A DNA stretch of 64,000 nt from Opisthocomus hoazin. Lineage: Eukaryota > Chordata > Aves > Opisthocomiformes > Opisthocomidae. Shown here piece after piece: positions 13,229 through 24,300 of the stretch. A model generated the notes under the pieces. The model was not told the origin of the DNA, searched no databases, and was given only the letters and a program-made list of their open reading frames with translations. Within the stretch, counting starts at the first letter, position 1. Every line of letters begins with the position of its first letter. A program made the position numbers and the translations under genes. The stretch spans positions 19,633,537 to 19,697,536 of the forward strand of contig NC_134428.1 in the NCBI RefSeq assembly GCF_030867145.1, written 5' to 3'.

Positions 13229-13736
13229 ATGGCGGCCGCGATGATGGCGGCGGAGCAGGAAGCCGTCAAAGGCGGCGGCAGGAACCGCGGCGGCGTGCAG
13301 CGCGTGGAGGGCAAGCTGCGCGCCAGCGTCGAGAAGGGCGACTGCTACGAGGCGCACCAGATGTACCGGACGCTCTTCCTCAGGTGGGGCCCGGCCCGCC
13401 GCCCTGCCCCTCCCCACCCGGCCTTCCAGAGCCTGCCCACGCACCCAGCGTAACCACATCTGTTTTGCTTTCCTGGAAGCTTCTCTTCTGATGCCATCAA
13501 ATGACTATAACTTTTGTGTAAGGGAATGCTGAGACGTGATACTGTGCCTTAGCTGTGGATGTTGATGAAAAGACTAAATCTACAAAATTCTGGTTGATGT
13601 TTTCTTTTCTGTACCGATATGTTCATCACTAGCAGCATCTGTCTGTTTTGTAGCAAAAACAGTGCTGCTGATGTGTCCGTGCTGGGTTTGGAGTCTTTGG
13701 AGAAATCGGATGCAAAAGTAGCAGAGGACCTTTTAG
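13229..13736 (+). pseudogene. GET4: GET4 5' fragment in unit A: exon 1 and exon 3 relic
   Basis: GET4 (TRC35) works with BAG6 and UBL4A to hand tail-anchored proteins to the ER targeting ATPase (family knowledge). Exon 1, 13229-13383, starts [17 protein letters not shown] and contains [20 protein letters not shown], a near match to vertebrate GET4 as I remember it, ending at a good AG/GTGGGG donor. A second exon at 13654-13736 (NSAADVSVLGLESLEKSDAK) matches the next conserved helix region. The intervening exon that normally encodes the ARELMYSGALLFF-type helix is not visible, and nothing after exon 3 is recognisable. Exon 1 to exon 3 would still splice in frame. It lies about 300 bp after the CR1 end and 1.6 kb before SUN1 copy B. 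On its own it cannot make GET4, but it may act as a promoter and 5' exon for the next SUN1 copy. Confidence 0.85.
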
Positions 13737-15341
13737 GTGAGGTGACTTTTGCGCTCGCTTTGACGTTGCTCAGATGTGCTTTGAGTTGGAGACTGGTAAC
13801 AACAGTCACTGTGCAACCTGAAATGCTTTTTGTATGCCCTCCCAGATGGCTAAGGGTTACCTTTGTGGGCATGCTTAGAACAATCGTTGCTGTCAGGTTG
13901 TGCCTGGGGAGGTTTAGAGGAGATACTGGGATAGATATCTTCACTGAAAGGGTTGTCAAGCGTTGGCACAGGCTGCCCAGGGAGGCGGCTGAGTCGCCAT
14001 CCCTGGAGGTATTTAAAAGACTTGTAGATGTGGTGCTTAGGGACATGGTTTAGTGGTGGACTTGGCGGTGTTATGTTTATGGTTGGACTTGATGATCTTC
14101 AAGGTCTTTTCCAACCTAAATGATCCCGTGATTCTACAATACAAATGACATTATTACTTTGTAATGTTCTGGGGTCTTTAACGCTTGTGTTTTTGTTTAG
14201 GATTTTGGGGAGAAGGAGCTGCTTTCATTGACAATATTGTGCTCAGCTCTTTTTTTTTTATTATTTTTTTAGAAACAAAAGCCCCAGGAACGTTGGAAAT
14301 AACGTGTCATATCTCTGTACATCGCTGTGGCCCAAGAAGGGACAGACGCCTTAAGAAAGCTAGCCTAGAACACTCGAGAAAAGCACTGGAGCGTTTAGAT
14401 TCTTGGGTCACAATGCTGGGTGGTTCTAGAAGCTGGTCTTCTGCTGCGCAGTGCCCTGTAGCAAGGAGCTCAGCTCAGCTACGCAGCAGTGTTTCCTTCG
14501 AGTGTAAGTATGAGGCTTCTGCTTGAGGCTAAACTTCTGTTTTAGTACGTTTCTTTCCTGCCGATTCCTCTGTTTAATCTGTTAGTGATTGCCTTGTGTT
14601 GCTGATTTGCCTTGATTGTAAGTTTTCCTGGGGGTTCTGAGAGAATCAAATGTCGAAGTGCGGAGTAGAGTTCCTGGGGTAATGATGGGAAGCTTGTCTG
14701 CCTGTAAACTTGCCTCTGTAGGATAAACCAGAGAAAAATGGATAAAAGACAAAACCATTTTTTGATTTGTACAGAGTTAAAGGTTTGTAATGATTGAGAG
14801 ATGAAGAAATCTTTTAAAACCACTTGGGTTTTTTTTTAAACTCATGGTAGTTAAACTAGTGTACCTAAAGTAGGGAGATCTTGAAGTGTCTTCAAGTGGG
14901 GAAGTTCTTACTTGCTGGGAGATGGAAACTTGGAGTAGTGTGGCATATGGATCTTTGGTTCTCCAAGCAAGGAACGGGCAACCAAAATGTTTAAAATATC
15001 AGCTTTGGCTCTAAATGAGTCTTTACCTTGAAACTGAGAGTGCATCCTGATTTTGAATTTGTGGCTCAGTGTGGCAAAGAAACTGTCCTGAATGGCTTCC
15101 TCTCTCCACTTGGTCCCCACAGAACTGTGTGTCTAAAGCTGTACAACGAATGCTTGCTCTGGTTTGACTTCAAACATGGGTTTCCATGGTGGTTGTTTCT
15201 TTCTAAGTAGCATTAGCTTTCAGTTGCTCAACTTGCAATGTGAAGTGCTGAGGAGAACCCTGACTATCGACGTACTTCTAAGCTGTATTATGTGGCGTGT
15301 CTTGTAGGAGTTGCTCCATAACCCCGGATAAACTGCTTTGA
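13737..15341. other. Spacer between unit A GET4 relic and SUN1 copy B
   Basis: Contains the old CR1 tail (13885-14138), an exon-like open stretch at 14273-14503, and A/T-rich DNA with no recognised gene. The duplication joint between GET4 and SUN1 intron sequence must lie in this interval, but I cannot place it. A 60-codon frame at 15028-15210 recurs in every unit and resembles no family I know. Confidence 0.6.
13885..14138 (+). mobile_element. Older CR1 3' end fragment, unit A
   Basis: The fragment encodes the extreme C-terminus of a CR1 ORF2 (FTERVVKRWHRLPREAAESP, then LVDVVLRDMV) followed by a CR1-like 3'UTR (gatcttcaaggtcttttcca) and a degenerate octamer (cgtgattctac). Its sequence differs from the larger CR1 nearby, so it is a separate and more diverged insertion. 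It lies between the GET4 exon-3 relic and the next SUN1 copy. Confidence 0.75.
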
Positions 15342-18300
15342 ATGGAAACTCAGACTAGCTTGAAGGGCGTGTTTGTTACGAGGGGAATTTTCTCTTCACC
15401 TCAGGTAACTTTGCTCTTCATGTTTTGCTGCAGTTCGAGTTATTCTTCGTCTGCTTTGGATTTTGAGACTGAAAATAAAATAGATCCAGTATTTGATTCG
15501 CCAAGAATGTCGCGGCGTAGCTTACGGTTATCTGCTGCGGCATTGAAGAAATCCAGTGTTGCACCAAAGGATACCCATCCTGACAGCTCTTATGCTGGAA
15601 ACCTGTCCTTCAGAGAGCAGTCTTCCAAGTAAGCACTTTTTGTCGTCACAAGTTAATTTTTTGGTTGGACTCTTGAGACTTTGCAAAAGCATAGATGTTG
15701 GAGGACTTTCTTTTAAACCTGATTTGAGCCGTTTAGTCATGTCAGTTTTAACATACCCTGCCTTTCTTTTTCCTTTAAAGTGAGAGACAAAGAGAAATTT
15801 GCATCTTTCGTGCTGTATCGTATGTGTCTTTGCTCTGTTTCGTAGGGTGCTGAAGCACCGCCCAAGTGTGAATAAGAAATCTGGCAGTGCAAGACACACA
15901 CCAAGGAAGAATCTGTCCCGCTCTTGCATTGTCTGCCAAAGCAGTTTCAATAGCCATGCCAGTGATGTATCAATTGTATCCAGTGCATTGGGTGAATCCC
16001 GGATTCGAGAGCAGAGAGAAGTTAATAATTTCTGGGGTAGGTAATCATTGCCATTGCTTGTATCGGACTGTGAAAGCTGCTTCTGGGTTGGCGTGTATGA
16101 ACGTGTGTCCTCATCTTCCCTCTTTCCCCATCCATGTTTCCGTTCTGCCCTCAGCCGTGTGCACGTACTCACTCTTTTGTTTTAGTTGTCTGCCTGCTGG
16201 AAATTCACAGTCCAGTGAGTAAACTTGATTTACTGGTGTGGTCAGCAGCAGGACACGTTGCACAGTCAAGTGAATGTGCCAGGCAAACGTATATGTGATG
16301 CAGCACCGTAGATTGCATAGATGTAATTCTCTGTTGTCATCTGTGCATAGAGTACTGTATTTGAAGAATGGTAAACACGTAGCTTGTCTTTGCAAAGCCA
16401 AAGGAAAAGCTTTCTCTTGTTTGTGCGTAGCCAGAAGTATTTTTCAACTTAACTTACCTTCACCTGACAGTTTCAAATTCGTGGCACTGCAGTCTTTCCT
16501 GAGGGGGTTTTTGTCTGTGGCTGGCTGGTTTGTTTTTGCAAGGAGGTACAAGTATGCTTTTCTGGAACCTACTTTTTTCATTGAAGAGGAGAATACTTTA
16601 CGTAGACAGTACTCCAGGTGTTGTGTAGGAGAAGATCAACAAATGACTATATCATAGAATCATAGAATCGTACATTGGAAAAGACCTCTAAGATCATCAA
16701 GTCCCACCATCAACGACTATTTGTTTCCAGTCAGTGTGCCTGTGCCCTTGAGTTGTTTCAATCTCAGTAGAATGCGTTCTAAACTGTCAAATACCTGGCT
16801 CTTCAAACAGAATCTTAAAATACGGTAGTACCGAAGTAGTTACCAAGCAACAGAAACGGCATAAGCTTGTAATTAGCTGCTTTCAAGTCAGATGGGAGGT
16901 AAGAAAAGGTGCAGTTGTCATTCATGTTTAGTCTGCTGCTCCCGTGGCAGAATGCTTTTCACTGTCTGTTACCCTACTACAACGATGTCTGAATGTATGG
17001 ATCTGTTTCTGTTCATGTAGTGACTGCAAAATATGTTAAATACCAATCATAAAGTGGCTTTTCTTTGCAGTATTAAAATCAGTGGGACTTTCACTTGGAG
17101 TTCTTGTCAGATATCATAGTTGATTGTGGGACTTCCTTACTTTTGGGACCAAATTTTTTTTTTTTTTTCTCTTGAAGGTCTTGATGATGAAGGCGACCCT
17201 AAAGGTAACTATGGTTTCGTTTTCTTTCCGAGTGCATTCTATTCAACGGTAACTAGCGACGGCGATACTGATAGGAATGCTCTATATGTTTTACTCTTGG
17301 TTGGCTAGGTAGTGATACTACACTAATGCAGGGAAATGGTGATACAGAAACAGCAGAAAACAGCACAGTGGTCAATGGCTACACTTGCAGGGATTACAGG
17401 ATGCTTTCTAAACGGAAGGAGGTTCTGACAGCATACTCGCCTTCTCATGTGCCATCTTCCAGAATTTACTCCAGGGATAGGAGCCAGAAACATGCATCCA
17501 GTAAGTTACTTTCTCTTTTTTTTTTTTTTTTTTCATGTGGTTGGCAGAATGGTGTACAGTTCAGTTGATGCTTTTTTCATGTAGTGTTCTTTAAGTACTC
17601 TTCCTGCCCTGCTAAATTTATCAATATCCAAATTCTAGATATCAGCTTACAAGGAATACCTTCCTCTGTTTCATTTGAAACTTTGCGTACTTGTTGGCTT
17701 CTGATATCTAATCATCAGCTTTTCTTTTTCGGTGCTACTGTAGGACTTACACGGTTTTCGAATACGTGTCTATTTCTAAGGTTTTGGTAAGGGTTTTCAG
17801 ATGAAACTGCTTCTGTATGGTCCAGATTTTTGATGCTTTTTTTTATTCTTACGTGAACTTTCAAAATTGAGCAGAACAGTTACTTTGCAGTGCTTCTGTT
17901 ATGCAAGAAATTGGAGAGATGCTGTCCTACTTTGCTTTGGGTTTTTTCTCCTCATTTAACCGTGCAGCTTATTAGAGTGTTTTTAGAAGCTAAACCTCAA
18001 GTCCTTGAAAAATGGAACTCCAAAGGGGAAAACTGATTCCAGATAGACTCCCTGGTGACCATATTCCTAAAGCTCAAAACCAAATGAATCTGCTGTAAAC
18101 AAGGTTCTGCCTTTTCAAGGCAATCTCCATTATAGGGATGCTTGTCCTCAGTGTCCTGACTGCATCTGCCTGCCTCTTGTATACCATCTGTAATTTCTTG
18201 ATGGTTGGTAGTCCTCAGTTCTCAGGAAGTTGTTCCGTGAGTGGCCTTGAATTAGGAACCGATTTTGGAATTCTGTCAGTGTGTTGTTATTCTTGAATGA

Positions 18301-21300
18301 AGTATGTTCTCAGTAGCAAGAAATCCGTTAGTTCGGACTGTGAGGTGTGACTTCAAGTGCTTTGGGGCAAGTATATCTTTTTGGTAAATCGGTATCACAG
18401 GTAGGAATTCTGTTGGCTTAGCGTCATGAATTACAAGGGACACTGTATGAAACCTACTTTCTGTGCTCCTGAGTTTGTATTCACGCAGGAGAATTCTACA
18501 AGGAACTCATCTTTGCACATGCATTTGAACTTGAACTGAGTAGTTTGGGTTCAACTTCGGGAGGGCGGGGGAAGAGGCACACAGTCATGGCAGGTTTTGG
18601 GAATGTGGCTGATTCTAGGAGAGCAGCAGTATGGAGGACTGCCGCTTTGTTCCCGTGGCTCTGCAGAAGTGTGTGTCTCTAGCACTTGAGACAGACCGCT
18701 GCAGGAACTTCCTGCAATGCAGAGGCAGAGGAGGAGGTGAGAAGTCCTCACCCTTTCCAATCCACAAGAAGGATGCAGTTTGTCGCTTTGGAGCTGTAAC
18801 CCACAAAATCAGTATCAACAGCTCACATCATCCTTGGGAAATCCTGAGTTGTGTAAGCAAGGAATTCATTGCTATGTAGAGTTCTTAATTCCCTTAATGC
18901 CCTTTATTCAGCAAAGGAAAATGATTTGAGACACTTCAGTCACCTAAATGCTTTGCAAAATATTGGGTTGGTAGATCTATAGTCCCTCAGATGAAGCCAG
19001 ACATATCTGCTAATCTAAAAATGTAGGATTATTTTCTCAATTTGTACTACGTAGTATGTTCTGTAGAACGAGCAGTCCTAGTCTTGGAAATAGTAATTGT
19101 TGGCTTCAGTGGGCTTCAAGTCACAGCACTTTGTTCTAGTCTGTTGGGGTTTGTTGTTGTTGTTGGTTTTGTTCTTTCTAAGAGCCTCAAAATTGACCTG
19201 CTGAAGATCCTTGGGAACATTCAGTTTATTGAACGTTTACTGCTTGTAACTTTTAGTAGGGAATATTTTCTATTATTTGTGAGTATTTCTCAGGCATCAT
19301 TAATTCTTTCACTAGGATTTAAAACTTTTAATTGTTCCTTCTTCTGCACATGAACCCAGACAATGAACTTGATGTAGAACTCAGAACAAATCAGATGCTT
19401 TTAAAGTAATGATGTGCTTAAAACTTGTTTTTGTGGTACTACTTTTTTACTCTTCTTCTACACTTAGCATGACATTGTTAGATAAACGTGCTGGAAAAGG
19501 TAAACTTTGATTTTTGGAAAAGTGATACGCTACACAGATGCTGTTGATCATTCTGTTGATCTCTGTAGATGAAAATTGTGTTTCTAAATTGGCTTGCTTT
19601 TACTTGGCTTCGTATCTATTAGTGGCTTGCTTTGCTTCTAAACAGTGAAGAACCAAGTCTGTAGATTATTGAAAGGTATGGTTTAAAATATTGCGGAACG
19701 TGTAATGTGCAGGGGATCGCATCTGTTTTACTGCATGTGCTGGGAAAGAAGATTAAGCGCATATATGTATGTTACCACAAGAAGTGAATTTGTTGTAATC
19801 TAGGTTACTTTATGCTTGACGTGTTGCAAACAGTGGGAGCAACAGGATGGCTTGTGTCTCAGAAGGTGGTGTCTCTACTTTGGCTGGCCGTTCTTTCTCC
19901 AGGTGACTGTCTCAGTCTCTGTGTGTGTGTGTGTGTGCGCGCATTGCCCGTTCCTTTTGACAAACTAGGACTCTGCAGGACATGGCGTACACTAATTCAA
20001 CTATGCTTATGCTGTAGCTTTGGTGTCTTGAAATGCATGTGCTGCTTTTCTTTATTGACCAAAATATGCGTAATGAGAGGGTATATTTCTGTTCGCAGGC
20101 ATAATGGGAGACTAAGCGGACCGCTTCATGCGGGAACAAGTGTGTGAATAGCACAGAATATGGGGTGCCAAGAATAACGGGGCATGTTTTGGTTTGGTAG
20201 TCACTGCCCATGTTGGTATTCCTCTTAGCAAAAACTGATGCTGCTAATCTGTGCATTTCTTGAAACATCTTGAACTGTCTTCATTGTGTGGTAACTTCGA
20301 TTCAAACATTGACTTCTGGCAAGATAGCGTTGTTCTAACAAATGAGCATTTCATATTTTTGCGTGGCTGTTGGTTTTGTTGAGTTTCTGGTGTTACAATG
20401 CTGTCGTGCTTGTGCTATCTAGATGTTAATAAGCTGCATGCATTGCCTGTGCTCACGCATTTCTCTGCTCCGCAAAGCATTCTTGGCCACAGTTGCATGT
20501 CCCTCTGCTTGGTTCCTTTGAACATGTGCCGCAGTAATGACATTTCGCGCTACCACTTTTTGTCTTCTAGGGAGGGCAGCTTCTGGCATGTACAGGTTAC
20601 TTAGAACTGGATGGTATCAACTTGCTACTCTGATGTCTTTGCTCAAGGTGTTTCTTCTAAAGAGGTGTGTATCCTTTGAGAAAAGTGTTTTGTGAGCAAA
20701 TGATTTACCCAGTTATAAAACAATACAAGAGGAGAAATGTGTTGTTTCATGTGAACTTTCCTCTCTCTTTCTCTAGATGCCTTCCAAAGACCTACAAGCT
20801 GTTCCTGTTTCTTCTCCCGCTCCTGTTTCTACTAGGTACGTGAATCGCTTAGTTATCCAAAGTCTTTCCCTTGCTCTGGACCATCCTTGAGTTGCTTAAA
20901 ATACTGCTGTTTAGACTGGTTAGTTGACAGTATTCCAGGCCAGCTGTCTACTTTGAAATAAACAAACTCAGTTTCAAACACTTGCCAAAAGTGGTGGGCT
21001 GTTTCTGAAAAGCAGGTTCATGTCTTTCATGTCCTAAAAACTTTAGAAACTACTCTGGGGAGAAGATGAAGCTTTGCAGAAACTTACAGTCAGGATTTAA
21101 AATCCTCTGTACTAGGGAGAATAAGAAAGGAAGAACTTCCCTACCCTGTGTAGAAAGTGCTGCTACTTCTTGCTAAGACAGTGCAAAAACAAGCGTCATG
21201 TTTGTGAAATGCGAGATTGTTTCCAGGGAAGCCCAAGTTTCTTCCAACTTTTGTTAGATATGCGAAGTGGTATATAGTAAGTAGGGCATAGGGCAAGATA

Positions 21301-24300
21301 TTTTCCATGGAGATAAAAAGCAGTTTTTACATCTGCCTTCAGTGAGCATGGCCTGTCTTAATTGGTAAATGAGATCTAGGTCCCAGGGACGCAGTAGTAT
21401 GAGATTGAGGATATACCATGAGACATAAGCGCAAGCTGCCTGCCATACAACGGTGTGAGCGGTACTGATGGATGTTCCCCAGTGTGCTTGAGTGCTTGAC
21501 TTCACAGTTTGAAAGCTGGCTCATACTGATTTTTGTTTAGACTGGAGTAGTGTGCGCTGTGTGACGTCTACCTTGCAAACTTAAGGTAGCTTGTGTCACA
21601 AAGTAGGAAGACGACCTGTAGATCTAAGCGGTCTTCAGGGGGAATTCTCTTGAACACCCTTTTTGCCTTTTGTTTGTGATCTAGGTATATGGTTCTGGGG
21701 GTTTGATGGCTGCTTCTCACTAATACCTTCGTTGAACTGGATCAAAATTGATAGAATACAGAGAACAGAGGACTCTCTCCGTGTTCGTGAACCGCAGGCT
21801 GATTCTTTGCACTCTGTGCAACCTCCAGAGGTAAGGGAGAACAGTCTAGGGAAGAACTCTGGTATCTTGGAAGACTTCTTAACTGCCATGCCTTCAATAT
21901 TTGGCAAGAACTACTTGACACACAAGGCTAATGTGAATAAATGTCTTGATCTTTACATATATAAAAAAAAATTCTGTATACCTTAGGGTACCATCAACAT
22001 CTTTGCTTCTGGTCGTGAAAGTGAGCTGGAAAAGCAAATGGTCTTTCTGTCTGAGAGATACCATCACCTTGATGAAAAATATAGCAAAGTGATGCTTCTA
22101 CTCCAGAACCTTCAAGATCAGGTTGCCCAGAAAAGTGACAAAAGCGAAACATTGACGCTAATAAGAAATACGATGAATCAGCATCTTCAAGATATGAAAC
22201 GGGAGGAAAAGGTAAGATAGTCAGTTGTTGGTGCTTTCTGGTGCTGATCGACATATCCTGTTTCAGTAATGCAGATTACTAGCCGTTTGATTCAGGGTTC
22301 TTTCTGTTGCAGAATTAGCTGGTAGGTAGTAAATGCCAGGGAGTAGTCGCTGGCATTTGTTCCTCCTTTGTTATTGCTGACAAAGATTTCCAGATATTTG
22401 GTCTAAAGTAGAATCTTCAGTTGCTGAAAGTCGGTTGGATTTATCTTGTTTTCATACAGAGAAAGAAGACTGTAGAAAGGACTAGTGACAAAGAAGGGGT
22501 TTTGTGGTAAACTTCCCTGTGTGTAATGCGTACTACTGCTGAATCAGGCCATTATATTTATTACAGATTCTATCGTTTCTCACAGTAGCTGCAGGATAAG
22601 TCACTTAAACACAGAACGAAATAAAAATTATGCTTGGTAGAAAACCTCAGTTATGCTATTTGTACTCAGCAAGAAAATACACCCCTTTTTTCTTTCCTCT
22701 CTTTTAAGAGTGACTTCCTGGCTTTACGTCAAGAACATGAGTTGCGTATCCTGACACTGGAAGACCTTCTTCAAAAACTCTCTGCTGAATATAAGGTATT
22801 TGAAAGTTAACTTTGTTACCTTGCTGTAATTGTAACCCTCTGGTAAAACAGACTTAGTTTTTTGTTGGCTATCGTAAGCCCCAGTTTGCTTTACTCTAGC
22901 TGTCACAGTTGTTTAAGTCTCAAAAGTTGTTTGTATTCTTGCTCCCCGTTCTTGGAGAGCATTTCAGTCCATCAATTAAATATTATTCACTTGACCGAAG
23001 GCGCAGGTTTTTTTAATAAAGATCTTATTATACAGAGGCACAAACACAAGTATGGAGACAGTCCTGTATAGGTGGTGCTAAAATGTGTCATTTTCATTTC
23101 ACATTCTTTATCCTCTTTCTGTCAGTTGTGTTTCTTTGTATATGTTAAAACTAACTTCTGTATTCTGTAGGCCATCCAGAAGGAGCTTGATGTAGCCAAA
23201 GCAAAACCAATGAGGTATAAGCACATTTCAAATAATTTTCATTTTTCGATCCTGATGCTAACTGATGGTGATATACGTGTTATTCTTTGAAATACAACAG
23301 TACTTTGTGTCCTTTAACTGACTGTAAGAGTTTGTGTCATCAGCAAGAGTACTGCTGTCTTATAGTGGGCTTTAACTGTGATGCCGAACATCAGCACAAG
23401 GCCGACTTCCAGTATGTGAGCAGTCCTACAACTACATTTTGTACTAGAGAAATCTGTGAATGTACAGGAGGAGAACGAGTGACTTCTCATCCTATTATAA
23501 ATGCATTAGAATATTTCCTCAGATTATGTAGTGATGTATACAGTAACTGCTTTTGATAGGCTTTATATTTAAATTCTTAATTGTATCAGTTCTAACCTTT
23601 TGTTTCTGTTTTGGTTTGTCAGCGATACTACTTTCCACTCACGTACTGTGTAATACCAAAATAAAAATTGCGGCACTTCATGAAGCAGTTTCCCCGTTGG
23701 GAAGAGGAAAAGACACGCTTCTTTACTGAATCTGAATTGTTGTTTACATTGGTTCTAAATGTAAAACGGCTTTAAAGCAATGGCTGATAGTTTTTTCCAC
23801 AGCATGCACTAAACACTGAACTATATTGGTAATATGTGACCTGCTTAACTTAAGCTTAGCTTGACATCTGCCTCTAAAGCTATTCTGGTTTAAGTAAGGT
23901 AACCTGAAACTCGCTCTAACCAATGGCAAATTCATGCAAATAACGTTTGACTGGTTTGCCAGAAACCTTAAATCACATAAAATCTATATATGTTTGACTT
24001 ACAGTCGATCTGGTGATGTTCTAAAGTCATCACTGCTGGATTTTGTTCACAACTTCAAAATACTTTGCTTTGAATATATTAATCCTAAGTATGCCTTAAA
24101 TGCCATCTTCATGGAACTGCAAGCTCGCAGTGTCTACCATGGTGAATAACTGAGCTAGGAAAGCACTTTGTATTGGACAAGTAGGTTCTCGCACCTTTGG
24201 AATTTGATGGAATGATTCAAACTACTCTTTCCTAACTATTGACTCCTTGTTTTTGTCAGAGATGATGATGAACATAACCAACTTCTGTCCAAAATTAAAA

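Noticed and set aside
17205..17308. Alternative donor at 17248 extending E3, with E4 starting at 17332
   Set aside because: The donor at 17204 and acceptor at 17308 give an in-frame GSDTTLMQGNGD, which aligns in length with the vertebrate SUN1 protein as I remember it. The alternative does not.
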